A stretch of 53,482 nucleotides of DNA from Magnetospirillum fulvum MGU-K5 (GTDB lineage: Bacteria > Pseudomonadota > Alphaproteobacteria > Rhodospirillales > Magnetospirillaceae). The position numbers and the translations under genes are program-made. The notes beneath the pieces are model-generated. The model worked only from the letters and a program-made list of their open reading frames with translations. It was not told where the DNA came from and did no database searches. Below, one piece after another: positions 25,931-36,246 of this stretch. Numbering within the stretch: position 1 is the first letter of the stretch; each line of letters opens with the position of its first letter. The DNA lies in the NCBI RefSeq assembly GCF_000442515.1, contig NZ_AQPH01000018.1, positions 1 to 53,482 on the forward strand, read 5' to 3'.

Positions 25931-26395
25931 ATGGAAATCACCGACCTGATCACACCGTCTGCCGTTATTTCAAACCTGCGTGCCACGTCGAAAAAACAGG
26001 CGCTTCAGGATTTGGCGCGGCGGGCGGCCGAGATCACCGGACTGCACGAACGGGCGATCTTCGACGTCCTGCTGGAACGGGAACGACTTGGCACGACCGG
26101 TGTCGGCAATGGCATTGCCATTCCGCATGGCAAATTGCCCAGTCTTGAGCGGCTTTACGGCCTGTTCGCCCGGCTGGAACGGCCGATTCAATTCGACTCG
26201 ATCGACGAACAGCCGGTCGATCTGATCTTTTTGCTGTTGGCCCCGGAATCGGCGGGTGCCGATCATCTGAAGGCCCTGGCCCGCGTCTCGCGTCTGCTGC
26301 GCGATCGGGCCGTCTGCGAAAAGCTGCGCGGCACCGATAATGCCGATGCTCTTTACGCCCTGCTGACCGAATCTCCGGCGTCGCGCGCCGCCTGA
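25931..26395 (+). CDS. ptsN: Nitrogen PTS enzyme IIA (IIA-Ntr)
   Basis: EIIA-Ntr of 154 aa, a regulatory phosphoacceptor of the nitrogen phosphotransferase chain that controls potassium transport, nitrogen and envelope functions rather than sugar uptake. The PTS EIIA type 2 domain fills the protein. The phosphorylated His is H66 in GVGNGIAIPHGKLP. A further family segment is PVDLIFLLLAPE. It lies downstream of rpoN as usual, but the hibernation factor gene hpf that often separates them is missing. Confidence 0.95.
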   Translation: MEITDLITPSAVISNLRATSKKQALQDLARRAAEITGLHERAIFDVLLERERLGTTGVGNGIAIPHGKLPSLERLYGLFARLERPIQFDSIDEQPVDLIFLLLAPESAGADHLKALARVSRLLRDRAVCEKLRGTDNADALYALLTESPASRAA

Positions 26396-26442
26396 CCGGC
26401 GGCGATGCGATCTTCGACTGACGCAGCAACGGTTGCGACTCT

Positions 26443-26470
26443 TTGACCCTTTGTCGCCATCTGCTATCCT
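26443..26470 (+). promoter_or_regulatory. Putative sigma-70 promoter of the CDF transporter gene
   Basis: TTGACC (26443-26448) and TATCCT (26465-26470) are spaced by 16 bp, 115 bp upstream of the CDF start. The leader has no obvious riboswitch. GANTC sites (GACTC near 26437, GAGTC near 26485) flank the promoter. Confidence 0.5.
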
Positions 26471-26584
26471 GACCTCACCTTTGTTGAGTCGGATAGCCGG
26501 TGTCGATGAAGGGAAAGAGACTGGGTCCCGGCTGTCCGGGATCAATCCAGAGCCGAGATTCGTCAAAGCAACCGCATATCCATC

Positions 26585-27496
26585 ATGTCCCAGACGTCCA
26601 CCAAGCAGGAACAGAAGCTTCTTGCCATTTCGATTGCCGTCACCGTCCTCACCGCCATTGCCGGTGTTGCCTTCGGCCTGATCATCCAATCGCGAACCGT
26701 CATGTTCGACGCGTTCTACACCCTGATCGATTCGGTAATGACGCTGGCCGCTTTGGGCGTTTCGCGCCTGATCGCGCGGGGCGACGACCGGATGTTCCAA
26801 TACGGCTACTGGCACCTTGAGCCGCTGGTCGCGCTGGTCAACGGACTGGTGCTGGCGACCGCCTGCGTCTATGCCGTGCTGGAGGGGGTGAACGGGTTGC
26901 TGTCGGGCGGACGCATCGTCGATTTCGGGCCGGGGGCGGTGTTTACCGGCATCGGTGGCGCGATCTGTCTGGCGATGTCGGCCTACATCCATATCCGCTC
27001 GGCCCACATCGAGTCCGAATTGCTGCGGATTGATGCGCGGGCCTGGCTGCTGGGCGGCGTCATCAGCCTGGGCGTCTGTATCAGCTTCGTCGTCTGCAAC
27101 CTGCTGGTCGAGGCGGAATACGCCTATCTCGCGCCCTATGTCGATCCGTTCATCCTGACCCTGCTGGCGGGCTGCCTGCTGCCGATCCCGCTGCAAACGG
27201 TCTGGCGGGCCATTGGCGAGATTTTGCAGGTCGCACCGGCCGAGTTGGACCGCACCGTGCGCGAGACCGCCCGAACCGTTTCAGAGCGCCATGGCTTCGC
27301 CGCGTTCGAAAGCCACGTCATGAAAGCGGGCCGGGTCAATTTCATCGAGATCGGTCTGGTCGCCCCCTCGGGCGAGATGACCCGCAGCTTTGCCGAGCTG
27401 GATGCGATCCGCCAGGAAATCGCCGACGAGTTGGGCGGGGCCGTCCCCGGTCACTGGCTGACGGTCGATTTCACCGCCGACAAGCGGTGGATCTAA
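26585..27496 (+). CDS. Cation diffusion facilitator family transporter
   Basis: Inner-membrane metal exporter of 303 aa with about six transmembrane helices and a cytoplasmic C-terminal domain (from about 215). The TM2 metal-site motif is FDAFYTLIDS, with Asp at both ends. The expected TM5 counterpart lies around LRIDARAWLLGG. The substrate (Zn, Fe, Mn or Co) cannot be told from sequence alone. No clear ribosome site precedes the ATG. The stop codon overlaps that of the convergent receiver gene (27493-27496). Confidence 0.85.
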   Translation: MSQTSTKQEQKLLAISIAVTVLTAIAGVAFGLIIQSRTVMFDAFYTLIDSVMTLAALGVSRLIARGDDRMFQYGYWHLEPLVALVNGLVLATACVYAVLEGVNGLLSGGRIVDFGPGAVFTGIGGAICLAMSAYIHIRSAHIESELLRIDARAWLLGGVISLGVCISFVVCNLLVEAEYAYLAPYVDPFILTLLAGCLLPIPLQTVWRAIGEILQVAPAELDRTVRETARTVSERHGFAAFESHVMKAGRVNFIEIGLVAPSGEMTRSFAELDAIRQEIADELGGAVPGHWLTVDFTADKRWI

Positions 27497-27879
27497 ACCG
27501 CGGCCGCGCCACCGCAATAGCGGGAGACTTCATCCAGAAGCTTGCGGATCGAGATCGGCTTGGTGATGACCTGATCAAACCCTTCGTCGAGGAAACCGGC
27601 GATCGAGTCCGGATCGGCAAAGGCGGTCACCGCGACCACCGGAACCGTTCGGGTACGGTCGTCGGCGCGCAATTGCTTCAGCAGATCGACCCCCGAATGC
27701 TTGGGCAATTGGATATCCATCAAAATCAGATTGGCCTTGGCCGTCGAAGCGAGATCGACCAACCCGTCTCCATCCAACGATTTGACGGTACGAAAGCCGG
27801 CGATCCCCAACGCCTGCTCCAGCAATTTCATGTTCATCGCATTATCTTCGACGATGACAATGGTCCCCGGCATGGTCAT
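27493..27879 (-). CDS. Single-domain response regulator (DivK-like)
   Basis: Stand-alone receiver domain of 128 aa. The acidic pocket is ED at 11-12, the phosphoacceptor is D55 (LILMDIQLP), the conserved Thr is in VVAVTAF and the Lys in VITKPIS. The sequence and length resemble DivK, the cell-cycle receiver of alphaproteobacteria, but no PleD gene is adjacent, so orthology is uncertain. Its start overlaps the stop of the 1036-aa c-di-GMP protein gene by 4 bp on the same strand, so the two are co-translated and may act in one phosphorelay. Confidence 0.88.
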   Translation of the reverse strand: MTMPGTIVIVEDNAMNMKLLEQALGIAGFRTVKSLDGDGLVDLASTAKANLILMDIQLPKHSGVDLLKQLRADDRTRTVPVVAVTAFADPDSIAGFLDEGFDQVITKPISIRKLLDEVSRYCGGAAAV

Positions 27880-30800
27880 CCCCCTTCCTGCACCAGGGAT
27901 AGCCGCGACCCGACCGGCCCCCGACCGCCATTGGCTCCGTAACGGGCGACGAAGGCGGTAAATTCAGCGGACGGCAACGGCCGCTCGATCAGATATCCCT
28001 GTATTTCGTTGCAGCCATGGCTGGCCAGCATCGCCGCCTGCGCCTCGGTTTCGACCCCTTCGGCGATCGTCTTCATCCCCAGTGAATGGGCCAGCGAGAT
28101 GATGGCGTTGGCAATGGCACGTCCGTCTTTGTCCTGATCGAGATCGCTGACGAAGGTGCGGTCGATCTTGACGGTATTGACCGGGAAGCGCTTCAGATAG
28201 GCCAGCGACGAATAGCCGGTACCGAAATCGTCGATCGACAACGTGACGCCGAGCCGAGCCAGGGCCCGCAAAATCTTCAGCGTCGCCTCGCCGTCGGCCA
28301 TCAGCATGCTTTCGGTCAATTCCAGGTCGAGTTGGGCGGAATTGACCCCGGTATCGGCAATTGCGTCGGCAACCAGATCGGCCAGATCGGCCTCGCGGAA
28401 CTGGCGGCCCGAGATGTTCACCCCCATCCGCAGTCCGTGCAGACCGAGATCATCCCAATGCCGCAACTGGCGGCAGGCGCTTTGCAGCACCCAGGTTCCA
28501 ATCGGGACGATCAGCCCGGTTTCCTCGGCCACCGGAATGAACTTGTCGGGGGTGATGATCCCCAGTTCGGGGTGACGCCAGCGGATCAGCGCCTCGGCAC
28601 CGACCAGACGGAAATCGATCAGACGGACCTGGGGCTGGAAGAACAGCTCGAACTGATCGGCCTTCAGCGCCGCCTTCATCGAGCGTTCAAGCGTCAGCCG
28701 CTCGGTCACCTTGAACGACATCGCCGCATCGAAGAAGCCCAGCCGCGAATCTTCCAGCCGCTTGACCGAATGCAGCGCCACCTCGGCGTTACGCAGCAGG
28801 TCGAAAGCGTCCTCGCCATCGCGGGGATAGACCGAAACACCGATATCGGCCCCGATCGTCAGTTCGGTTCCCTGGATCATGTAGGGGCGGTTCAGCGCCT
28901 CGCGAATCCGCTCGACCCCGGCCGAGACCTCGCCCGCATCGCGCAATTGCGGCAGCACCACCGCGAATTCGTCTCCGGCCAACCGGGCGGCGGTGCCATC
29001 CGGCCCGGTGTTCTGAGCCAGCCGCCGCGCCGTTTCGCGCAGCACCAGATTACCGGATTCATGCCCCAGCGAATCGTTGATGGTGGTAAAGCCGTCGAGA
29101 TCGACCGTCACCACCGCAACCATCCGTGAACTGTCGTGGGCGCGGGACACGGCCAGTCCCAGCCGCTCGGCCAGCCCGGTGCGGTTGGGCAGATCGGTCA
29201 GCGGGTCGTGGTTGGCCAGATAATCGACCCGCTGGGCCAGTTGCTTGTTCTCGGACAGATCGCGCAGCGTTCCGGTGAACAGCCGACGCTTTTCCACCCG
29301 CAATTCCGAGACCGACATGTGGACGGGGAACGCGGTGCCGTCCTTGCGCCGCCCCACCGCCTCGGCTCCCACCACCGCACCGAAGCTGCGCGACAGGTAA
29401 TCATGGATCGCCACGGTCAGGCGGCTGGCATCCAGTTCGGGCAGCAGCAGCGAGACGTGCGAGCCGACCACTTCGGTCAGCGAATAGCCAAAAATCCGTT
29501 CGACCGACAGGTTGGCGTTGAGCAGGGTGCCTTCCTCGTCGATGGTGACGATCCCGTCCATCACCGTGTCCATGATGGCGCGGATGCGGTGTTCGCGCGC
29601 TGCCACCGCCCGCATCGCCGCCGTCACCTCGGTGGTGTCGCGGCCGACCAGCAGCACGGCGGTATGACCTTCACGCCGCAGCGGCACCGCCGACAATTCG
29701 ACGTCGCGGACCCGCCCGGCAAAGGTCACCACCTTGACCGGCATCGGATGGCCTTCCTCGCACAGCACATCCAGGCCGGATTCGAACATCGCCCGGTAAT
29801 CGACATGGACGAACTCGACGAAGCGCCGCCCCTCGCACGACGACGGGGCCGGAGCCCGCAACATCCCCAGCCCGGCGGCGTTGATGCGGCGGATCACCCC
29901 GTCAACGCAGACGCAAATCAGATCGGGCGACAGTTCGACCAGATCGCGGTAGGACGCCTGATCCTTCAACAGCGCGGTTTCCAGCATCGAAACGTCGGTG
30001 ATGCGGTCGATCAGCTTGAGAATCTGGGTGCCGGAGCGATAGATCGTCTCGGCATAATCGCGATAGCCGGGCTGGTCGAGCGGCCCCAGCATCTCGGTCG
30101 AGATCATTTCGGCAAAGCCGATGACGTCGTTCAGCGGCGTGCGGATATCGCGGCTCATCCGGCCCATGAACTCGGTCTTGGCCCGGTTGGCGACGTCGGC
30201 TTCGTCCTTGGCCTCGGCCAGCTTGGCGGCGGCGGCGCGCTCGGCGGTGCTGTCGTGGGAGAACAGGGCGCAGCGGTGCTGGCCCGGCACCTCGCCCGCG
30301 ACGGCGCGCAGGCGGTTGGCGAACCAGTGCAGGCCGTCGGTATCCTCGAACTCGACCGTCTCGCCGCTGTTCAGCGCCTCGGCCAGATAGGCGCGGCGGT
30401 GAGCGACCAGACTGTCCGGCAGCAGGTCGAACAGCGACACCCCGATCAACTGCTCGAGCGGACGGCCAAGATAGCCTTCGGCCACCGCGTTCAGGGTCAG
30501 AATCCGCCCCTCGCTGTCGAGCAGCATCGCGACATCATGGCTGGCATCAAGCAGGGCCTGCGAGGTGCGATGCGAAGCCTCCAGCGCGCTTTGCGATTGC
30601 TGGCGTTCGATCGCATGGCGGATCACCCGGGGCAGCATCGTCAGACCGGCATCGGATTTGACGATGTAATCCTGCGCCCCGGCGCGGATCGCTTCCTGGG
30701 CGACCCGCTCGTCATCCAGCCCGGTCAGCACCACAAGCGCCTTGCTCGGCGCCTGGGTCCGCAACGCCAGGACGGATTCGATTCCCTGGGCGTCGGGCAG

Positions 30801-30986
30801 GCCAAGATCGGACAACAGACAATCAAAGCGGTCGAACGGTGCCAGGGTCAGCGCCTCGGCCAGGCAGGAACAAGAGCTGACCGACCAGTCCGGCATCGCA
30901 TCGGCCAAAGCGATTTCTATCAACCGCCGGTCGCCGGGGTTATCTTCGATGATCAGTAATTGAGTCGAATCGTCACCTTGGCTCAT
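27876..30986 (-). CDS. REC-PAS-DHp(degenerate)-PAS-PAS-GGDEF-EAL c-di-GMP signalling protein
   Basis: Multidomain protein of 1036 aa. Domains in order: a receiver (about 8-125, phosphoacceptor D60, K110); PAS (about 140-250); a segment like a histidine-kinase DHp domain (about 268-335) reading [20 protein letters not shown], where the phosphoacceptor His is Arg279; PAS (about 345-455); PAS (about 462-580); GGDEF (about 585-745) with AGDEF at 670-674; and EAL (about 760-1015) with EAL at 798-800, ELTES and DDFGTGYSS. No HATPase domain is present. The EAL motifs look complete, so phosphodiesterase activity is likely; cyclase activity is possible because AGDEF forms can be active. The start MSQGDDSTQ is chosen over an upstream one that lacks homology. 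It is followed by the receiver gene with a 4-bp overlap. Confidence 0.9.
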   Translation of the reverse strand: MSQGDDSTQLLIIEDNPGDRRLIEIALADAMPDWSVSSCSCLAEALTLAPFDRFDCLLSDLGLPDAQGIESVLALRTQAPSKALVVLTGLDDERVAQEAIRAGAQDYIVKSDAGLTMLPRVIRHAIERQQSQSALEASHRTSQALLDASHDVAMLLDSEGRILTLNAVAEGYLGRPLEQLIGVSLFDLLPDSLVAHRRAYLAEALNSGETVEFEDTDGLHWFANRLRAVAGEVPGQHRCALFSHDSTAERAAAAKLAEAKDEADVANRAKTEFMGRMSRDIRTPLNDVIGFAEMISTEMLGPLDQPGYRDYAETIYRSGTQILKLIDRITDVSMLETALLKDQASYRDLVELSPDLICVCVDGVIRRINAAGLGMLRAPAPSSCEGRRFVEFVHVDYRAMFESGLDVLCEEGHPMPVKVVTFAGRVRDVELSAVPLRREGHTAVLLVGRDTTEVTAAMRAVAAREHRIRAIMDTVMDGIVTIDEEGTLLNANLSVERIFGYSLTEVVGSHVSLLLPELDASRLTVAIHDYLSRSFGAVVGAEAVGRRKDGTAFPVHMSVSELRVEKRRLFTGTLRDLSENKQLAQRVDYLANHDPLTDLPNRTGLAERLGLAVSRAHDSSRMVAVVTVDLDGFTTINDSLGHESGNLVLRETARRLAQNTGPDGTAARLAGDEFAVVLPQLRDAGEVSAGVERIREALNRPYMIQGTELTIGADIGVSVYPRDGEDAFDLLRNAEVALHSVKRLEDSRLGFFDAAMSFKVTERLTLERSMKAALKADQFELFFQPQVRLIDFRLVGAEALIRWRHPELGIITPDKFIPVAEETGLIVPIGTWVLQSACRQLRHWDDLGLHGLRMGVNISGRQFREADLADLVADAIADTGVNSAQLDLELTESMLMADGEATLKILRALARLGVTLSIDDFGTGYSSLAYLKRFPVNTVKIDRTFVSDLDQDKDGRAIANAIISLAHSLGMKTIAEGVETEAQAAMLASHGCNEIQGYLIERPLPSAEFTAFVARYGANGGRGPVGSRLSLVQEGG

Positions 30987-31044
30987 GGTTTTGAAACGAT
31001 GCCGGATTCGGCCGGTCTTGTAAACGTCCGGCATATGCGCAGTG

Positions 31045-32283
31045 TCAGAGCAGCAAACCGACCACGGCCCCCGTGATACAACTTGCAAGTGTACCCGACA
31101 CGATCGACTGAGTGCCCAACCCGACGATTTCGGCGCGCCGCGACGGGGCCATCACCGTCAATCCGGCGATCAGAATGCCGAGCGATCCCAGATTGGCAAA
31201 GCCGCACAGGCCATAGGTCATAATCAGCCGCGAGCGGTCCGACAGCGCCCCTTCGGGCAGGTGGGCCAGTTGGAGATAGGCCAGCAATTCGTTCAGTACC
31301 GTCTTGGTCCCCATCAGGCTTCCGGCGGTGACCATCTCGGACGAGGGAATCCCCATCATCCACGCCACCGGGGCCATCACCCAGCCCAGCACCCGTTGCA
31401 GCGACAGCGGCTCACCCCACACCAGCGGCAAATGAGCCAGAACCCCGTTGGCGAGACTGACCAGAGCGACCAGAACCACCAGCATCGAGCAGATGCCAAC
31501 CAGCAGCCGCACACCGTCCAGGGTGCCTTGCACCACCGCATCCATCGCCCCACCGCCGGGATGGGCGTCGGTCAGGCTGGCGGCGCCGGTGCGGGACTCG
31601 TCGGGGATCATGATCTTGCCGACCATGATCGCGGCGGGGACCGAAATCAGCGAGGCGGTCAGCAGATGGCCAATTGGATCGGGGATCACCCCTTTCAGAA
31701 AGGTCGCGTACAGCACCATCACCGTCCCGGCGATCGTCGACATTCCGGTCGTCATCACCAGGAACAGCTCGCCCCGCGACAATGAAGCGATATAGGGGCG
31801 GATCAGCAGCGGCGCTTCGATCATCCCAAGGAAGGCCGTGGCCGAGGCCGAAACCCCGACCGCGCCGCCGACCCCAAGCGCGCGTTCCAGCAGCCGCGAG
31901 ATCGACCGCACCACCAGCGGCAAAATCCGCCAGTGATAGAGCAGCGCCGACAACGCGCTGATCACCAGCACCATCGGCAGGGCCTGGAACGCCAGCACGA
32001 ACCCGGCGCTGGGATCGGTGATGCTCCACGGCGCCGGACCACCGCCGACATAGCCAAACACAAAGGCGGTCCCGGCCAGCGTCGCCGCTTGCAGCGCATC
32101 GACCGCTTCGTTCAGTGCCAGGAACAGGCTTTTCACCGCCGGAACCTTCAGCAACAGCAGGGCCAGACCGATCTGGACGGCAAGCCCGACCGCGATCAGA
32201 CGCAGCGGAATCTGCCTGCGCTTTTCCGACAAAAGAATGGCAATAATGATCAGCCCGGCAAGGCCCGCGAGGCTTTGCAGCAT
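31045..32283 (-). CDS. CNT-family nucleoside transporter (NupC-like)
   Basis: Inner-membrane symporter of 412 aa with many hydrophobic helices. Concentrative nucleoside transporter motifs are visible: the Gly/Ser-rich [20 protein letters not shown] and [10 protein letters not shown] in the core, [13 protein letters not shown] after it, and [19 protein letters not shown] near the C-terminus. It takes up nucleosides with H+ or Na+. The ATG at 32283 follows a GGGGAAC ribosome site; a GTG five codons upstream is possible. It lies 60 bp after ccmI on the same strand and 58 bp before the c-di-GMP gene. Confidence 0.9.
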   Translation of the reverse strand: MLQSLAGLAGLIIIAILLSEKRRQIPLRLIAVGLAVQIGLALLLLKVPAVKSLFLALNEAVDALQAATLAGTAFVFGYVGGGPAPWSITDPSAGFVLAFQALPMVLVISALSALLYHWRILPLVVRSISRLLERALGVGGAVGVSASATAFLGMIEAPLLIRPYIASLSRGELFLVMTTGMSTIAGTVMVLYATFLKGVIPDPIGHLLTASLISVPAAIMVGKIMIPDESRTGAASLTDAHPGGGAMDAVVQGTLDGVRLLVGICSMLVVLVALVSLANGVLAHLPLVWGEPLSLQRVLGWVMAPVAWMMGIPSSEMVTAGSLMGTKTVLNELLAYLQLAHLPEGALSDRSRLIMTYGLCGFANLGSLGILIAGLTVMAPSRRAEIVGLGTQSIVSGTLASCITGAVVGLLL

Positions 32284-32343
32284 AAAGAGTTCCCCCACTT
32301 TAACGTCAGATACGCGGGCCCGGCCCCCGTCGGAAATCCCCGC

Positions 32344-33171
32344 TTATTTCAGGCGTTCGAGTTGCTTCTCGACCTCGACCCGGTCGGACGATCCGGCCGG
32401 AAGCAAGGTGACGAGATGCGACAACATCGACTTCGCCTGTTCGGAATGCCCGGCGGCCAGTTCGGCCTGGGCAACGAAATAAAGGGCATCGGGCTGATCG
32501 GGTTCGTGCGCCAGCACCTGACGCAGCAGATCGACCGCCTCGGGCACCGGGCCTTGCCCTTCCTCGATCAGAATCGCGGCCAGTTCGATCCGCGGCTCGA
32601 CCGCCTCTGGCAACAGCGGAATCGCCTTGCGATAAGAGTCCTTGGCCGCCTCGGTGCGGCCGATCGCCCGCTGCGACCGGGCCAGCATCGCCCAATTCTT
32701 GCCGTCGGACGGATTGGCCTTCAGCTTTTCCTCCAGCCGCGCCACCGTCGTTTCGATCATCGCAACCTGGCTGCGGATTTCGGCAATCTCGGCGGCGCGC
32801 TCGGCATAAGGCTGATCGGGCAGGTTGGGCGAGCCCATCAGGGCATACAGCCCAAAGGACAACAGCGGCAGACCCAGCGCGATCAGCCAGGACGGCCAGC
32901 CGCCGCTCCGCTCGGCCCCGGCGGCAATCGCGGCGGCACCGCTCTCGCTCGAGGTCAGCATCCGCCGCTTGATCTCGGTGCGGGCGGCCTCGGCCTGATC
33001 GGGCGACAGCAACCCACGCTCGATATCGCGGCTGATCTCGTCGAGTTGATCGCGATAGACCGCCATGTCGTAGGCCGCGCGCGACGAGGCAGCGGCGGCG
33101 GGACGCAGCAATGGCAGCAGCAGCCCCAGCATCGCCAGCGCGGTCAGTCCACCGAACAGGACCCAGATCAT
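32344..33171 (-). CDS. ccmI: Cytochrome c maturation protein CcmI
   Basis: Apocytochrome c chaperone of 275 aa. Two N-terminal membrane segments are visible (WVLFGGLTALAMLGLLLPLL and WLIALGLPLLSFGLYALMG) with a cytoplasmic loop between them (AYDMAVYRDQLDEISRDIER, the family motif). A periplasmic TPR region (about 125-275) follows. It overlaps ccmH by 4 bp and is last of the ccm genes here. In alphaproteobacteria CcmI is a separate gene, as seen, rather than fused to CcmH as in E. coli. Confidence 0.93.
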   Translation of the reverse strand: MIWVLFGGLTALAMLGLLLPLLRPAAAASSRAAYDMAVYRDQLDEISRDIERGLLSPDQAEAARTEIKRRMLTSSESGAAAIAAGAERSGGWPSWLIALGLPLLSFGLYALMGSPNLPDQPYAERAAEIAEIRSQVAMIETTVARLEEKLKANPSDGKNWAMLARSQRAIGRTEAAKDSYRKAIPLLPEAVEPRIELAAILIEEGQGPVPEAVDLLRQVLAHEPDQPDALYFVAQAELAAGHSEQAKSMLSHLVTLLPAGSSDRVEVEKQLERLK

Positions 33172-33647
33172 TGGCCGGTCTCCTTCAATAGCCGGTCAAG
33201 ACGGCGCTGTTCCTCAGGGCTGAGCGGCACTTCGACCGCGGGCGTAACTGTGGTGCGACGGCGACGGCGATAGAACAGCGCCACCGTCGCCGCCGCGCCC
33301 AGCAACAAAACCGGCGGCCCCAGCCACAACGCCAGGGTCGAGGATTTGAACGGCGGCTTCAACAGGACGTAATCGCCATAGCGCTCGACCAGAAAGCGGC
33401 GAACATCGTTATCGCTGTCGCCCAGGTCGATTCGCTCGCGGACGATCAGGCGCAGATCGCGGGCCAGATCGGCGTCGGAATCGTCAATCGACTGGTTCTG
33501 GCAGACCATGCAGCGCAATTCGCGGCCCAATTCGCGGGCGCGGGCTTCCTTGGCCGGGTCCTTCAGCATTTCGTCGGGATTGACCGCCCAGGCGGGACTC
33601 GCCATGCCAAGACCGAGCAGCAGGGCGCACAGGGCAAGGTGCCTCAT
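33168..33647 (-). CDS. ccmH: Cytochrome c maturation protein CcmH (CcmL)
   Basis: Thiol-redox component of 159 aa. It has a signal peptide (cleavage about AWA at residue 21), the active-site motif RCMVCQNQSI with C46 and C49, and one C-terminal membrane anchor (LALWLGPPVLLLGAAATVALF). It keeps apocytochrome c cysteines reduced for heme attachment at CcmF. It overlaps both ccmG and ccmI by 4 bp, indicating tight translational coupling. The gene is intact. Confidence 0.95.
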   Translation of the reverse strand: MRHLALCALLLGLGMASPAWAVNPDEMLKDPAKEARARELGRELRCMVCQNQSIDDSDADLARDLRLIVRERIDLGDSDNDVRRFLVERYGDYVLLKPPFKSSTLALWLGPPVLLLGAAATVALFYRRRRRTTVTPAVEVPLSPEEQRRLDRLLKETGQ

Positions 33648-34183
33648 TTTTCCAACTCCCGGATGATCGGCAGCAAGGTCTTGCGCCAGTTTTCGGGGGT
33701 GATCGGGCCGACATGCTTATAACGGATGATGCCGTTGCGATCGACGATGAAGCTTTCCGGCGCGCCGGTGACGCCGAAATCGACGGCGGTGCGGCCGGGG
33801 GCGGGATCGCTCCCAACCCGCTGATAGGGATCGCCGTGCTTCTTCAGCCACGCCGCTCCCTGCTCGGGATCGTCACGCCAGTCGATGCCGTGGATCGGCA
33901 CGTCGCTCTGCTGCTTCAACGCCATCAGGGTCGGGTGCTCCTGAACGCAGGCAATGCACCACGAGCCATAGATATTGACCACCGAGACCCGGCCTTTGAG
34001 GTCGGCGGTCGAGAGCCCGGTGTCGGCCCCGCGACCGGGCAGCGGAGCCAGCGCCATTTCGGGCACCGGGCGGTCGATCAGAACCGAGGGGATCTGGCGC
34101 GGGTCCATCGTCAGTCCCTTGAGGAACAGAGCGGTGAGGCCGACGAAGATCAGAACCGGCAGCAGATAGAGAACACGGCGCAT
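33644..34183 (-). CDS. ccmG: Thiol:disulfide interchange protein CcmG (DsbE)
   Basis: Membrane-anchored periplasmic thioredoxin of 179 aa. The N-terminal anchor is LYLLPVLIFVGLTALFLKGL. The thioredoxin fold carries the redox pair C76/C79 in GSWCIACVQEHP, and the family's acidic GAPESFIVDRNG segment is near the C-terminus. It supplies reductant for cytochrome c assembly. It overlaps ccmH by 4 bp and follows ccmF by 16 bp. Confidence 0.95.
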   Translation of the reverse strand: MRRVLYLLPVLIFVGLTALFLKGLTMDPRQIPSVLIDRPVPEMALAPLPGRGADTGLSTADLKGRVSVVNIYGSWCIACVQEHPTLMALKQQSDVPIHGIDWRDDPEQGAAWLKKHGDPYQRVGSDPAPGRTAVDFGVTGAPESFIVDRNGIIRYKHVGPITPENWRKTLLPIIRELEK

Positions 34184-34199
34184 CGGCAGCCCCCTTTGG

Positions 34200-36185
34200 T
34201 TACGCGGCGATCGAGCGGCTGGCGCGGGCCGGAGCCCCGATCCGGTGACGCCGGTCGGCCAGACTGATCAGACCGCCCAGCATCAGCAGCAGACCACCGG
34301 CCCACAGCCAGGGAATGCAGGGATTGAAGTAGAGCCGGGTGACATAGCCGGTCTCGGCTCCCTCCTTGCCGTCGGGGTCGCCGATCACGACGTACAGATC
34401 GCCGGTGATGCCCGAGCGGATCGCCGCCGTGGTGATCGGACGAGGCGGATTGCGATAGGCCCGCTTCTCCGGATGCATCTGGTCGATCACCGTGCCGTTC
34501 CGCGCGATCTCGAAGGTGGCGCGGCGGGCGATGTAATTGGGTCCGGGCACCGGCTCGACCCCTTTCAGGGTGACCTGATATCCGGCGATCGTGATCGTCT
34601 CGCCGATCTTCTGGGTCTGGACCTTTTCGGTGGTCCAGGCCGACGAGGCGGTCAGGCCGACAATGAACACCGCCAGCCCGAAATGGGCGACCATCATCCC
34701 CCAGGTCGAGCGCGGCAGGGCAAAGGCGCGGAACGGCGCCTGGACCGGGGCCTGGAACAGACGGATGCGATCGGCCAGATCGGCCAGCGTGCCCAGACCC
34801 AGCCAGGCGGCCAGACCCAGACCGGCGGCGCTCCACCACGGACCGGCGGCCCCGCCCTGAAGCTGCCACGTCGCCGCCGCGACCAGCACCGAAATCACCG
34901 CGACGATCTTCAGCCGCCCCAGCACGCCGGGCAGATCGCCGCGCTTCCACGACATCATCGGGGCGAGCGCCATCACCAGCACCATCGGCACCATCAGCGG
35001 CAGGAACACCGAATTGAAGAAGGGCGGGCCGACCGAAACCTTGCCGAGGTCAAAAGCATCGGCGATCAGCGGATAAAGGGTGCCCAGCAGCACCGTCGCC
35101 GCCCCGGTCGACATCAGCACGTTATTGAACAGCAGCGATCCCTCGCGCGAGATCGGCGAGAACAGTCCGCCCAGCTTCATCGAGGGAGCCCGGGCGGCAT
35201 AGAGAGCCAGCGAGCCGCCGACCGCGATCACCAGCAGCAACAGGATGAACACGCCGCGCGCCGGATCGGTGGCGAAGGCATGAACCGAGGTCAGAACGCC
35301 CGAGCGGACCAGGAAGGTCCCCAGCAGCGAGAAGCCAAAGGTGATGATCGCCAGCAGGATCGTCCAGCTTTTCAGCGCGTCGCGCTTTTCGACGACAATC
35401 GCCGAATGCAGCAAGGCGGTTCCGGCCAGCCACGGCATGAACGAGGCGTTTTCAACCGGGTCCCAATACCACCAGCCGCCCCAGCCCAGCGTGTAATAGG
35501 CCCACCACGACCCCAGCACGATCCCACCGGTCAGCAGCACCCAGGCGGCCAGCGTCCACGGCCGCACCCAGCGCGCCCAGGCGGCATCGACCCGTCCTTC
35601 GAGCAAGGCGGCGATGGCAAACGAGAAGGCCATCGAGAAGCCGACATAGCCGAGATAGAGCATCGGCGGATGGAGGGCGAGACCGGGGTCCTGCAACATC
35701 GGATTGAGGCCGTTGCCGTCGAACGGCGGCGGATCGACCCGCTGGAACGGATTTGAGGTCAGCAGCAGGAACAGCAGAAAGCCGATCGAAATCATCGCCT
35801 GAACCGCCAGCGCGCGGGCCTTCAGCCCCGGCGGCAGATTCCGGCCGAACAGGGTGACCGCCAGCCCGAACAGGGCCAGGATCGTCACCCACAGCAGCAG
35901 CGAGCCTTCGTGATTGCCCCACACGCCGGCGATTTTATACAGCAGCGGCTTTTCGGTGTGGCTGTTGCTGGCGACGTTCATCAGCGAAAAGTCGCTGGTG
36001 ATATAGCCATGGGTCAGCGCCGCAAAGGCGATGGCGATGAACAGGAATTGCAGGACGGTGGCCGGTCCGGCCACGGCCATCCAGGCCATCTTGCCGCGCC
36101 GGGCACCAGCCAGCGGCACCGATGCCTGGATGATGGCGACGGCCAGGGCCAGCACCAGGGCGAAATGGCCGGTTTCGGCGATCAT
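34200..36185 (-). CDS. ccmF: Heme lyase subunit CcmF
   Basis: Large polytopic inner-membrane protein of 661 aa that joins heme to apocytochrome c. The tryptophan-rich periplasmic WWD motif is GWGGWWYWDPVENASFMPWL. Conserved histidines flank it, for example GVWGNHEGSLLLWV. The C-terminal soluble loop contains QTQKIGETITIAGYQVTLKG. Length is standard. It is separated from ccmE by 61 bp. Confidence 0.96.
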   Translation of the reverse strand: MIAETGHFALVLALAVAIIQASVPLAGARRGKMAWMAVAGPATVLQFLFIAIAFAALTHGYITSDFSLMNVASNSHTEKPLLYKIAGVWGNHEGSLLLWVTILALFGLAVTLFGRNLPPGLKARALAVQAMISIGFLLFLLLTSNPFQRVDPPPFDGNGLNPMLQDPGLALHPPMLYLGYVGFSMAFSFAIAALLEGRVDAAWARWVRPWTLAAWVLLTGGIVLGSWWAYYTLGWGGWWYWDPVENASFMPWLAGTALLHSAIVVEKRDALKSWTILLAIITFGFSLLGTFLVRSGVLTSVHAFATDPARGVFILLLLVIAVGGSLALYAARAPSMKLGGLFSPISREGSLLFNNVLMSTGAATVLLGTLYPLIADAFDLGKVSVGPPFFNSVFLPLMVPMVLVMALAPMMSWKRGDLPGVLGRLKIVAVISVLVAAATWQLQGGAAGPWWSAAGLGLAAWLGLGTLADLADRIRLFQAPVQAPFRAFALPRSTWGMMVAHFGLAVFIVGLTASSAWTTEKVQTQKIGETITIAGYQVTLKGVEPVPGPNYIARRATFEIARNGTVIDQMHPEKRAYRNPPRPITTAAIRSGITGDLYVVIGDPDGKEGAETGYVTRLYFNPCIPWLWAGGLLLMLGGLISLADRRHRIGAPARASRSIAA

Positions 36186-36246
36186 CGGGCGTTAGTCCTT
36201 TCGTCGGAAACGTCGCATCGGAAGCAGGAGGTTCAGACCCCGCCGC

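Noticed and set aside
30038-30185. Functional histidine kinase within the 1036-aa protein
   Set aside because: The phosphoacceptor His is replaced by Arg and there is no ATP-binding domain, so kinase activity is not claimed.
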